From NCBI GenBank assembly GCA_004194705.1, contig SADC01001337.1:186001-250000 (forward strand): a stretch of DNA of 64,000 nt, given 5' to 3'. Each line of letters starts with the position of its first letter. Positions within the stretch are counted from its first letter, which is position 1. A program made the translations under genes and the position numbers. The notes under the pieces are model-generated. The model was not told the DNA's origin. It worked only from the letters and a program-made list of their open reading frames with translations, and ran no database searches. This document shows positions 1-11,900 of the stretch, piece after piece. Origin of the DNA: Ditylenchus dipsaci. Its lineage: Eukaryota; Nematoda; Chromadorea; Rhabditida; Anguinidae.

Positions 1-3000
1 GCCTTTTTCATCGCCATAACAAGACAAAAAAGAAAAGGAATTGACTAAAGGTGGCCAATTGGACAATTTGGCTACGGAATTTTCTAGGTTGGCTAGCAAA
101 CCAGTAGCTATCAGGGTGACTGATTGAGATAGCAGGAGATCACTTCGTAATTGAATATGGTAAAAGCTTAAAAAGAAAAAGTTAAGATCCGTAAAGAAAT
201 AAACAAACGTTTGGCAGTCAGATGACTTGCGGAAAGCAACAACTAGACTCAGTAACTGAGCCAACAATAAATTTTCGACCAGCTGCAGCAAAACATCTAA
301 TGTGGAATTGAGAGCTAGCTTGGCACTTTCTTCAAATGTTTCTCTACCTTTCTGAAAATCTAATTTTTTGTAAAAAAAAGTAAAAAACTAAAAATTTACG
401 GAATCGTCATCAATCTAAACTTTTTGGAGTAATTCTTGAAAAACAATTTCAAAAGTATACTTTGTCAATAACGGCCATTTTAGAACTCAAACTTATCATC
501 AAAGCTTCTAAAGAGTCTAGCTGGTTGGATAGAGTATCTCGAACACCCGAATTTTTGAGCTGCACATAACCCCCTTCACATAATGAGTCGACTAGGTTGG
601 AAATATTTGGAAAAGAGTGGATTAGATCGCAGACTGTTTCATGAAGCTGGAAAATGGTTAATTTGAAAAATTACAAATTCCTCATTAAAGGGAGGGACGC
701 AATCGACTCGCCAGCGCAAAAACTCGCCAATGCTATTAGACTCGCCAATGGCAAATCTCACCAACTGCAAAACTCGTCAATGAAAAACTCGCCAACGAAA
801 AATTTAATTTAACTGCCCTCCTTGGGACCGGTCATAGGGAGTCCGATAAATAGATATTTTCGCAGGCGATTTCTTCGTTGGTGAGTTCTGCCGTTGGCGA
901 TTTTTTTTGTTCGCGACTTGGTTGCATCCCTTAAAATCACCTGTTTCATTTCCGAAAATATTTGAACACCAACTTTGTCTACCAAACCAAATGCTCCAAC
1001 ACGCCTATACACAATTTTACTTTTTCTTGTTATTAACCACTTAAAAATGGTACCACTCTAGATCTATCCTTCTGGTTAGCTCGCCGATTTGTCGTTTAGC
1101 AGAGAGTAGAGTACTCCTTCTTGAGTAATACCTCATTTCATTTGTATGGTCCAGTCCGGATGGCTCTAATCCTTCTACAAATTTATTCCGTATTTTATGA
1201 AGTCCTCCGTTCTAAAATAGTTATAAAATCGTTAATTGTATAAAAAAAGGTGAAAAAAAATCACTGCAAATCTCAAAGGAATAGCTGCAATTGCACCCGA
1301 GGTCAGAAAGTGAGAAGTAGTGACGCCATTCACTTGAAAGTATTGTACGTGTAGATTAGTAGGAACGGCAGAAAATCTGTTACCAAGATATTAGCGTACA
1401 ACTTATAACAAAAGGCCAAATTACTTACGCAATACGAAATTTTTCAATAGACGGCCGGAATGATGGCCCAACATATGACTCGAGAAATTCAGCTGATTTG
1501 TGTAAATCTCAATGTTAGAATTGCAATGGCGAACAGCTAAAAAAATACGTGTATGATACACATTTGTATTACTCAAAGCCACCATTATGCAAAGCTTCAA
1601 TAATGGCGGCATTCTTGACTGTCCACAGGTGACCAAGCAAGTCATCTCTCATCTCAATGAATTTAAACTTATTTAAATAGCATATTTCCCCTAATAGAGC
1701 CCCGGGACATTATTTTTTGACTACCCTCACCAAAATATCCCTATTAGGAGGGGAGCTCTAATAGGCAGGGGCTCCATTTTTCAACTCCCGGGTTTACTGA
1801 TTATGAAGAGAAGGGTCATTCAGAAGCTAAAAAATACCTTAGTTTTTTTGGATTTTTTGCTGAAAAGAACATACAGTCGACTCTCTATATAACATAACTC
1901 TACATAACATAATTTTAGGATCAGAAGTTCGTTCCCACCTAGGGTCCGACACTTTTTTAACCTGATTTTTTAGGTCTTTTGCCAGTTCTGTTTTTACAGT
2001 CTGATCCCAAATATCATAAGGATTCCGATTTTGCCGATCGTTTTTTAGAAACCTGTAATATTTTAATCTAAAAAAGCAAAAACCCCATATAACATAACTC
2101 GACTTAACAAAAATCTTGTTTTTCACCAAGTTTTTATTTGTTTAAAGAAAAATTTTTCGGGTTTCTAAAAAACGATTGGCAAAATCGGAATTCTTGCAAT
2201 ATTTGGGACCAGACTGTCAAAACAGAACTGGCAAAAGCTTGAAATGACCGGTGTGAAAAGATGTAGAATCCGGTAACTTGCTCGGTCCCTTGAGTTATGT
2301 TATATGAAGAGTTGATTGTATAATTAAACCTCAAACTACTAAGTGGGTCTTTTCGACCCATGGTATTTTTTTATACTACTTTTTAGAGGGAAGCCTATTA
2401 GAAGGGGGCTCAATTAGATTGAATATGGTAGTAAGTTGACGAAAATCTTACCTCTGAAGTCCATTTAATGAACAGCTTTACCATGTCCAAAGGTATCACC
2501 AAAGACAATTGCTTTCAAACATCACCTCACTACACATAATTTTTCTGCTAGGAACACTAACTGACTAAAGTTCAAAAATATTTACATATAGGGAAAACAA
2601 ATCCTATATAAACTTGGTAGACAGAAAAGCTGTGCTCCTTCTTGAAGGGAGCTGCTAGAAAATAATGAGAAGTGCCGTCAATAGACGTGATTTGGATGCG
2701 TCTGGTGAAGTACTTGTATTTGCACGCGAGTAATATTTGTCCATCATTTGATCAAGCTAAATAATTAAGTTTTGTGAAAAAATGCCTACACAATGGTCCG
2801 AAACTGGAGCACTTTACCTTTACCCTCACCAGCAAATCAGCTTGGGGGACCAAGGCAAACTTTTTTCCATTTTTTAATACCAATAATTTCCTTGCCTAAA
2901 AATAATCTAAAAGTGAAAATATATTGTTTTTGAGACTTGTTTTTGAGAATTTAAAATGGAATTTTTTTGCTTTGGTCCCAGAAGCTGATTTACTGGTGGG

Positions 3001-3516
3001 GTCAAGGTTGAGTGGTGGGGTTATAGGTAAATTTAGCCCAGAAACTATAAACCTCTGCTTGGACATGCAAATGACTTGAAGTAGCCAGCTAAATATCACA
3101 ACCAAAATTGGAAAAAAACCCATAAACTTCAAAAAGTCACCTTGAGCATCCACTTATCAACATCCCCCTCAGAAGGCCCTGACAAAACAACCTCATTGTT
3201 GCCATATTTCAGACAAAATGAATGGGAATGTCAGAGCACTTTTTGACTTGAATTTTTTCACAAACGATCAGCATTGGTTCTACGGCAGCATTTATGGGTT
3301 TCAACACAAGAATATTGCCACGAAGCCTTGCCTAACATCGTCAAAATGCACAAAATAAACGTTTTTATTATAGGATATTACCTCCCACTCGATCGATTTC
3401 CATTCTGTTCCAATTTAATGGTCCACTTAGGTCTACAGTTGTTGTTTCTTTGAACATCCATCTAAAAAACTAGTTGTTTATATAAGATACCTTAAAGACC
3501 TCAAATAGTTTGACTC
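1..3516 (-). CDS. PH-domain protein, partial, multi-exon
   Basis: Not recognised by name. Exons inferred from phase-compatible GT-AG sites: 3491-3516, 3382-3461, 3141-3331, 2614-2756, 2452-2511, 1583-1652, 1429-1536, 1265-1284 (a 20-nt microexon), 1132-1211, 941-1004, 461-646 and 351 to the window edge. The first third reads like a pleckstrin homology domain: it opens with WMFKETTTVDL and closes with NEVVLSGPSEGDVDKWMLK, the closing-helix Trp pattern of PH domains. The rest is helix-rich (for example FANGGLHKIRNKFVEGLEP, VGAFGLVDKVGVQIFSEMKQ). PH domains usually bind phosphoinositides, so membrane recruitment is an inference. Problems: exon 3141-3331 needs one extra base in the A-run near 3217 to join IPIHF to CLKYGNN; the phase between the second and third exons does not match; and 2614-2756 carries an in-frame stop unless a 32-nt intron is removed. 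The 5' end was not found and the 3' end lies outside the window. Confidence 0.6.
685..934. repeat. TTAA-flanked foldback element with CTCGCCAA repeats
   Basis: Lies in an intron of the PH-domain gene. TTAA (685-688) is followed by AGGGAGGGACGCAA; the far end reads TTGCATCCCT then TTAA (931-934). The interior is a run of short CTCGCCAAYG units on one arm and their complement on the other. A TTAA duplication with short inverted ends is the style of piggyBac/Kolobok-like nonautonomous elements. There is no coding capacity. Confidence 0.6.
1872..2320. mobile_element. TA-flanked TACAGTC foldback element
   Basis: Begins TACAGTCGACTCTC and ends with the near complement GAGTTGATTGTA. The two halves are inverted copies of each other; each contains the shared core around CCTAGGGTCCGACACTTTT (seen near 1945) and an AACATAACTC terminus. 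TA duplication plus a CAGTC terminus fits nonautonomous pogo/Tigger (Tc1-mariner) elements. The same core recurs at 6741-7074 and 18702-19130. Confidence 0.7.
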
Positions 3517-5912
3517 CTCAAAAATAACAAAATGTACTCGACATAACTTTATTCTGAGTTTTTCTTTATCCGATATTAAATTTTATTTGTGTCTACATGA
3601 AATTTTTCGTCGCTTCCGTGCCCCTGAAATCGCTTTCAGCTTGATGTCGCTTGCTAAACCTTGCTTTTTGAACTTGCTGATGTTTCTATGAACAGCTTCA
3701 TAGGAATTCTAGTTTTGTACTATTGTCTTGATTTAAATTTGAAAAATGTCAATAATTTACTTAAAATTTTTTTATTCTGATGTTTATGACTTTTTGGGCT
3801 CTAAGCGAAAATATAGGCATCTTTTTTCGAGTGATTTTAAAAAACTTGACGTTTGAAAATCGGTGGAAAAAAATGTTGATGGCTCAATAGGGGTCAACAA
3901 AGGGTTCAACATCTGCCAAAATTTTGTAGAGACAAGATTTCAAAGTTCTTTCAAAGTGGTCTTGTAGGACTCAAAAAGTTGAGGAGGGCTCCAAAATATT
4001 AGATTTGACACTTTATCCTCGAAAAATTGATATTGCATCACTTAAAAGAATTTCGACCTGTAGGCGTCAATGTGACTATGGACAGGGCCATTGATTGCAT
4101 GATTTCCTTAAAGATACTTTTGAGCTTTTTAAATTTCCTGGCCAATTTTTTTTATTCTTTTGCTCGTCTTTTTTCTAAGCTCTAGAGGCATTCTAAAATA
4201 TGTACATTTTGTTGCTTTGAGAACAGCAATTGATAGAGTTAAAACGGTGAAACACATTTTTATGTGCACTACTTACTTTATAATATCTAATGCATTGTCA
4301 TCTTCCATCGCATTATACGAGAGAAAAAGTTTCTCCCAACTAGAAAAATAGACTAAAAGACGTCATGTAATAATTTTTGCAACTATATTTGTCATAAAAA
4401 GCAAATTTAAAGAAATCTAAGTCTTGAGTGGAAGCACTTTCGCTTTGGAATAAAATATTATTTGATTTTTATTAATTATTCCAAATCTCTAGACAAGTTG
4501 AAACAAGAAACAAAGAGAATTGCTGATAGCTGGTTAAAAAAAGTGTTTGTGGATTTTATCTATCTAAGCATTTTCTATAACCCTTCGCTTGAGGCCTGCA
4601 CCCAAATACACAGCACAAATTTATAAAACAAGTAAGTGCCAAAAGTCTTAGGCTAATCGAAATAATCAATAATCACAAGCTAGTAAAGTTATTAGGTTGT
4701 GTCATGAGCTCGTTGAATTTCGCTTTGGTCCTCCTTATTGTTATTTCGGCGCGTATTTTCAAACCTTGTTCTAGCGTTCTTAATTCTTTATTTATTATTA
4801 TATCGGTAAAAACATCGATGTATTCATCGATGCTGTTAAACATCGATGCTGTAGATGCTATAGATTTGGACTATAGGCATAACCCAGGGAGAAAGGTTCT
4901 AGCCGGCCCTTCCTTCAGATTTTTTTTTGCAATCCTGTGTAGGTATATGATTGAGAGGAAAGAGGACAAAATTTGAAACTGATATCAAAATTGGAAGTTT
5001 AAGTCATTCGGAATCGGAATTTGGAAAAAAAAATTTAGGAAATAAGAAAACGGAAATAAGAAAATATTCGACAATATTTGGCCATATCCGATAAAAAGTA
5101 AGTTTTTTGCTTTAGTTCTCGCTGCTGTTTTTTTACAAAAAAAATTTTTCGTCTAGAAATCTTAAAAAATTCTCAACTTCTTTTCGAAGCATCAAAAAAA
5201 CATTTCTGAGCCTGTCCTTCCATACGCTGGGTTATTTTTGCAAAAGCCCAACATTTCTAACATTTAGCGGAAAAATCATTTTGAGGGACCAATATGTGTT
5301 TACCATTTTTATACCAAAAGAATTTTTGCATTAAATTGACTAAAGAGTGTAAATAAATTGTTTTGTGAGACTTTCAGACGAAAAAAATTGCAAAAAACAG
5401 CAGGGGGATCAATGAACTTTTTAAGTAGAAATGCTAATTTTTGCATGGGCTCCCTATATTCAAACATTTGGTTGTTGCTCACCGTATTCACTCTAATTAT
5501 GCTGCACCCCTAACTTCAAGGGGCTGAAATTTCTGTAAAAAGTGCGTGTGAGAGATTTTAAAAATCTAACAGGCACTTTCTACACAACTCAAAACAGAAG
5601 TTTCAGACCACTTGAAGTTTGTAAAAATTTCATTATTCTAATTATGCCCAATGCGGAATAATTAGAGTAAGTTCGGTAAGTTGCATTGAAGCTTGTGTCA
5701 AAAAGAGTATAACACGGCAAATATGATCTATGTATATTTGAAAACAATCAAAAGAAGTTATATTTATGAAAATATGTGAATAAGGTTTGAAAATACGCCG
5801 AGAATAAAATTTGAGCGGACCAAGACAAAATTTTATAAACTCATGCCATACACACAAACTAACATTTATTTTTTACAGGTCACTGCCTGTATTCATATCC
5901 TTGTATTATAAG
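3517..5912. other. gene-free stretch between divergent genes
   Basis: About 2.4 kb between the PH-domain gene (leftward) and synaptojanin (rightward). AT-rich with no convincing exon. Short open frames occur near 4160-4351 and 4704-4976 but show no family signal. It should hold the promoters of both flanking genes, but no clear TATA box or element stands out. A foldback remnant is listed separately at 5505-5655. Confidence 0.5.
5505..5655. repeat. decayed TACCGTA-family foldback
   Basis: The arms carry CTAACTTCAAG, AAAAAGTGC and the complement GGCACTTTCTACACAACTC, and they match the arms of the well-preserved copies at 51689-51919 and 61655-61890. Both outer TACCGTA ends are lost. Confidence 0.55.
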
Positions 5913-8900
5913 ATGTCGTTGAGAGGGTACAAAATATTCGGCAAGACATTGCCCAATGGCATTTACAGTATTATTGTAGAGTCAGTTCACTATGAAAATT
6001 TTCTTTTAATCCAATCCGGTGCCCTATTGACGCTAGGTAATTTTTTTACTACTCTTCAGAATAAGTTTTGTGGCGTGAATTAGGTGTGGAGTTTTTTAGA
6101 CAAAGATGTTGGTAATAATCTCAAGAGTTCTTATACCAAATTCTCTGACGGCTACGGTCTTCTTGGTGTGTTGAAACTGGACAATCAAGGTTACTTCGAG
6201 CTGTTATGATCAAATTTTTATAAAAAATTGTTTGTATCAGGCGACTCCTACCTCATCGTTGTGAGTGGTGTATTCTCTGTGGGACAGCTCTACAACTGCG
6301 ATGTCTACAAAATTACAGCCGTCCAATTTATACCATTGTTTAGGGAAGCCTCACAATCAGTGCTAGATCCAAGAATAGTTGATGTAATTTACAGAAATTT
6401 TAATCTAAATTCTTATTAATTAAATTTGGGAATATGGAAACGTCATATGATCGTCCCAACCATCAAATAGATCGGTCATCTAATAATGACGCTTAATTTT
6501 GTCGACTTTTCGTCAAAATATACTAGATTAACTTAAAAAACATACAAAATTTTTAAAAATTACGAATTTTTTATTTGAAGATTGAAAAAGGACAAATTTT
6601 CTTTTCAGAACTTTTTCTTTTACTTGTTTTACGTTTTTCATGAACCACAAAAGTTTTCTAAGAATTGTTCAAAAATATTTTGTAAAAACTTTACAAATGA
6701 ATGCCAAAAAATGACCGATGATCGGTCATTTGCTACCATTTGAGTCGAGCCTCGATATAGTGACACCCCAAAAGTTCGTTTCCGCCTAGGGTGAGACACT
6801 TATTTAACCCAATTTTCAAAGTCTTTTATCCATTTTGTTTTGACAGTCTGGTCCCACATATCGTAAGGATTCCGATTTTACCGATCATTTTTTGAAAAAT
6901 CTTTTTGAAAATCTTTTCAAAAAATGATCAGCAAAATCGGAATCCTTACGATATTTGGCACCAGACTGTCAGAACAGAATCAATAAATTATTTAAAAAAT
7001 AGGGCTAAAAAAAGTGTTGCACCCTAGGTGGGAACGAACTTGAGGTGGGGGTCGTTAAATCGAGTTTGACTGTATCAGCTTTATTGCAGCTCCAAAGACT
7101 TCTATCTGCCGGTGTTTTTTATTTTGCATATTCAAGTGATCGCCAACATATTTTCAATCTCTCACTTTCTTCTCAAAAAAGACATGCATCCAGACTGACA
7201 GATTATCGGTTTTTTTGGTGAGTATTCAATGTCTTTGGGTCGATTTCCAATATCTATGGTTGATTTTCAAAACTTGAAATATTTAGGAACCGTAATCTGG
7301 GATTTCCTTTTGAGCGTTACGGAATAAATCCAGAAAACTGGTTGGTGCAATGTATGTGTGGCTCTGTGCTCATCAGGACCATCTATGTGGGGCATAGGTC
7401 AGATTTGGTTTTGACCTGAAATCTCTGTTACTTAAGGACCATATTTTCAGAACAGCAAAAGTAGCCATCATTTCACGTCTGAGCTGTGAAAGAGTTGGAA
7501 CTCGGTTCAATGTGAGAGGTGTGAACGATGACGGAAACGTGGCCAACTTTGTAGAAACCGAACAACTAATTACCTTTGAAGAGCAGGAATCTTCTTTCGT
7601 ACAAATTCGAGGATCTGTGCCTCTTTTTTGGGAACAGCCAGGTTCTTTTTTAGCTGTTGGTCAGCTTCACAAGGTTCAGGCTGAAAATTGTAGGGATCAA
7701 TGTGGGCTCCCACAAAGTCAAGCTAAAACCATTTGAAGTTTCCATGCCTGCGCTGGAACGGTGCGATTCCCTTTTTCAAAAAAGATATTATTAAAATTTG
7801 TATTTTTAGTCACTACGCTCACCTCAAGCAATACTACGGAAATGTAGCGACTGTAAATTTATTAGGCTCGAAAGAGGGCGAGAGATTGCTGTCAAACGCT
7901 TTTGAAGTACTAATTCCAAAACTTTTTTTGTCAAAAAGTATTAATCCTCGTTTAAGACGGCCTTGAAAACATCATCTCACTCAGAAGCTCAAGTGATTTC
8001 CTTCGATTACCATGCTCAATTGAAACAATCGAAAGATGCCGTCAAATATCTCTTGAGAAAAATAGAGTCTATCATAGGATCATGCCAATTTTTCCATAAA
8101 CAATTTGACTGTGTGCTAAAGTAAGAACTGTTTAAAAGGATATATATTAGTCTAGGCCAAATATAATTTTTCACAGATTTCAAAAAGGTGTCATACGCAC
8201 AAATTGCCTAGATTGTCTGGACAGACTAACAGTGTGAGTGCAAAAATTTACCGCACATACCGTATTTTTCTAGTAAGTCATCCGGGTGGCTTATTTTTCG
8301 ATTTCCAGAAAAATGAAAATTTTTAGGGTCCACCTCAAAATTTTGTGTACTCAACTAAAATAAAAAATTGTATGTCTCGTAGGATATCAGAAAACGCAAC
8401 AAACAGCTATGTAAAACCTACAAACCCATAAATAACCCCCATAAATAACCCCCCATAAATAAACCCCCTTTAAAAATCCCCTTTTTGGGGTTATTTATGG
8501 GTATCTTTTAGGCTTAGGCTTCGGTAGGCCAGCGCCCGTTAGGCCGTACTAAGGGGAGTTATTTATGACCCTTTTTGGGCGGAGGGGGTTATTTATGACC
8601 ATCGTCATGTAAAATATTTGCTTTAGACTGAAATATATCTCCAAAAATATTAATGATGGTTTATTAGAGGAAATACGGTATTCTAATAGAAGGGCTGGCC
8701 CATCTATTTTTCAGCTAATTCTCGGATGAGCGAAAAAAGAACCCCCCCCCTTTAAGAGTTAGCCATTCAATTAGAATGAATATTACACCTAAATTTTATA
8801 AATGAAGCTAAATAAATTTCAGGTGCAGACTTTGATCGGCATGGAAGTATGCACTTTTACTCTTTTTGCATTGAAATTTTTCAAAAATGCCATTCTAGGC

Positions 8901-11900
8901 ATTAACTCTGCAAATGGCTTTATTAGCACTAGATCAAATCAAAGCAAACATCACTGGTCGATTCGAAGAAGTCATGAAAGACTTGTGGCAAAAAAATGGT
9001 GACCAATGCAGCATTATATATGCTGGAACAGGAGCCCTTGAAGGCAAATCTAAAGTTAGTTCTAAACTTTTTTGAACTTGACAGAATTTAATTGGTTCAT
9101 TTTCAGCTAAAAGATGCGAGTCGATCGATTGCGCGCACCATCCAGAACAATCTGATGGACTCTTCTAAACAAGAGTCATTTGACTTGCTGCTTTTGGGCT
9201 GTACATTCGGAAACCAAATATTTGACAAAGCCAGCAATCTCCTGCCAACCAAAATTCTCAGAGGTTGGAAACTTAATTTTAATATATTAATTAGAAAAAT
9301 ATAACATAATTTATAAATAAATAACAATTTATTCGTCAATTAAATTTTGCAGCTGACTACTATATTTATGGTGGGTATAAGTGACCTTAGGTGTTGTCGT
9401 TGTTGTCTGTCACTATGTGATGTGTTCACCTTTGTGGTGTGATAGTGATTGTGCACAAACTAGTGTTTTTTCCAATTTATGTTGTGTTTTGAACACTCTA
9501 AAGAACCACAAGAATTCGATTCTATTGCAAATGTGAATAACTGGTTTACATGAATGCCGTAAATCGTCTAATAATTCACTTCCTACCAGCCATTCTCTGT
9601 ACCTATAAACTATAGTAACGTACCGTAATATCTTTAATAAGGCCCCACTCTCCAACAAGGCCCCACCTTCTGATAAGGCCCCATGTCTTAATAGGTGTTG
9701 AATAATAAGCCTTGAATAATGTCTAATTGGGCCTAAAAAATCGACTTCTAATAAGACCCCACCTCCAAAAGGTGTTGAAAAAAGGCCCATGGGGCCTTTT
9801 TGAGACAATAATATATATAAAAAGGGCTGCACAGTCCACCCAAGTCAATGGGTAAACGCCTATGAAAGTATGGACGCTAAAATTAGAGGATGTTCGGTAT
9901 ACAGTCAACTCTCCCAATAATGTACACCCTGGCATATGTGATATGTTCACCTTTGTGGCCTAAGCCAAAGTTAACCGTTAAAGAGGGGGTGGTGAGCGTT
10001 TTTAAAATAATTGTCATTAAGAGAGTCGACTGTATTATTATCTACGTAAACCGGTTGTCTACTAAACTAATAGAATTGACTGTTGGTTTTACCATCACTT
10101 TGAAAAATCTTCCTTTTTTCATTTTAGAGTGCCCAACCGAAGTTGAAGCTTTGTGGATAGAGCTAAAGAAATGTGCTCTGCCGAAACTCTTTCAGTTTTT
10201 GTTGGAACTTGGAATGTGAATGGTGGAAAGGTGGCCATATTTTAAGGTACCATGCCACACGTGTTATTCACTTTCCTTTGTAGAACATGTACAATGTGGC
10301 ATTTCGACACGAGCAATCTCTTGAAACATGGGTTTTTCCAACAGAAATATGTAGGGAATTTTTTTGGCTCCAGATCCAATCATCTTAAATGTTTAGTGAA
10401 CGCAGAATTTCTGGCTTACGATATTCTTGCGATTGGGTTGGAAGAAATAGTTGATTTGAATGCTGGCAATATGATGAAAGCTAGGTGAAATTAGCCTTTA
10501 TGCTTAAAATTATTCATCGATATATTATATGATTGTAGCACAACCAATCAAAGAGTCTGGCGGGATGGCATAAAAAATTCTATTAATGAATTCAGTGAGA
10601 GGATGGGCAAAGGAAAGTATGTGGCTCTGGCTTGTGAACAATTAGTCGGAGTCTGTTTGATCATTTTTGTGAAACCTCATTTGATGGGCAAGATTCGGGA
10701 TTTTGCCGTCGGAGAATGCAAAACTGGGATGGGTGGCGCTACTGGCAACAAAGGCTCTGTACTTGTTCGGTTCACTATTCATTCTACATCAGGTTAGCTG
10801 TAAGAAATTGTGATACAGTCAAGCCCAAAAAAAAAATTCTTGTCTATTATTCAATACTCTTTACTATGGTTGTGAAACGGAAATCACCAGCGCGTTAAAA
10901 ATCCTGTAAAAACCGGTATAACTCTTTAAAAAGTGGGTAATATTTAATTTTGCCCCCTAATTACTGAAAAATGCCGGGTTGGTTAGACTTGCGGACAACA
11001 TTTTGTGGATGCAACACTTGCGGACCAAATTTCGCAGATGCAACATTTGCGGACGAACAATTGCGTACCGACTTTTGCGGATAGACCGAAGTTTGGCAGA
11101 AAAGGAGCAGAAAAAAGGTATCTCAAGCCGGAGTGAAGGATGACAGCATTAAAACTAAGTTAGTCAAACCTGTGACTTAGGCGATGCTTATATGAAGTTC
11201 GCGAATTCTCGTCCGCAAATCTTGTCCGCAACTTCTCGTCCGCAAATCTTGCGTCTGCAAGATTTGCGGACGCAAAAGTTGAGGCGCAAACCTCATCCGC
11301 AAAGCTTTGTCCGCAATAATCACGTCCGGAAACACGCATCCGCAAAATATCGTCCGCAAGTCTGGCCAACCCAAAATGCCCCCTAATTTGTCATCGAATT
11401 TTTTTCTTGATTTTTTCGATTATTTTTTAAACAAAATTTTCAAATATCGTGTAGCACAAGATCTCAGCTTTCGATCGAGCTATCGAACTCCACTGAACGA
11501 TTTGAAAAAATGTAGAGATTCAGGGGTTGGAAAAATTAAAGAAAAACAAAACTTACTTAATTCGAACATCTAAATATCTACATTTCTGTAACTATTCAAT
11601 GTATTTTGATAGCTCGTTAGAAAGCTGAGCTCCTGGGCTACATGATAGTTAAAAAAATTTAAAAAGTTAACGCAAAAATTGAAAAAAAAATTCAATTTCT
11701 GATTAGGGGCATTTTTCAGCGAATTATGGGGCAAAATGAAAAATGTTGCTATGCAATTTGAGTTCGTGCCTCTTGCATAGATTTATTTTCTTTGTTTAGT
11801 CGACCGCTCGTCTATACTTTTCGTCACGCTGATACTTTTAAAGTCCGCCATTTTGTAAAAATTTGATGAAAAATGGTAAATTGTGGTGTTTAATGCAAGT

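Noticed and set aside
9413..9950. 139- and 75-codon minus-strand frames
   Set aside because: They run through repeated AAGGCCCC units and the foldback terminus of a TACCGTA element.
11160..11573. Overlapping 60-90 codon frames on both strands
   Set aside because: Explained by TTGCGGAC/GTCCGCAA repeats of the foldback at 10970-11385.
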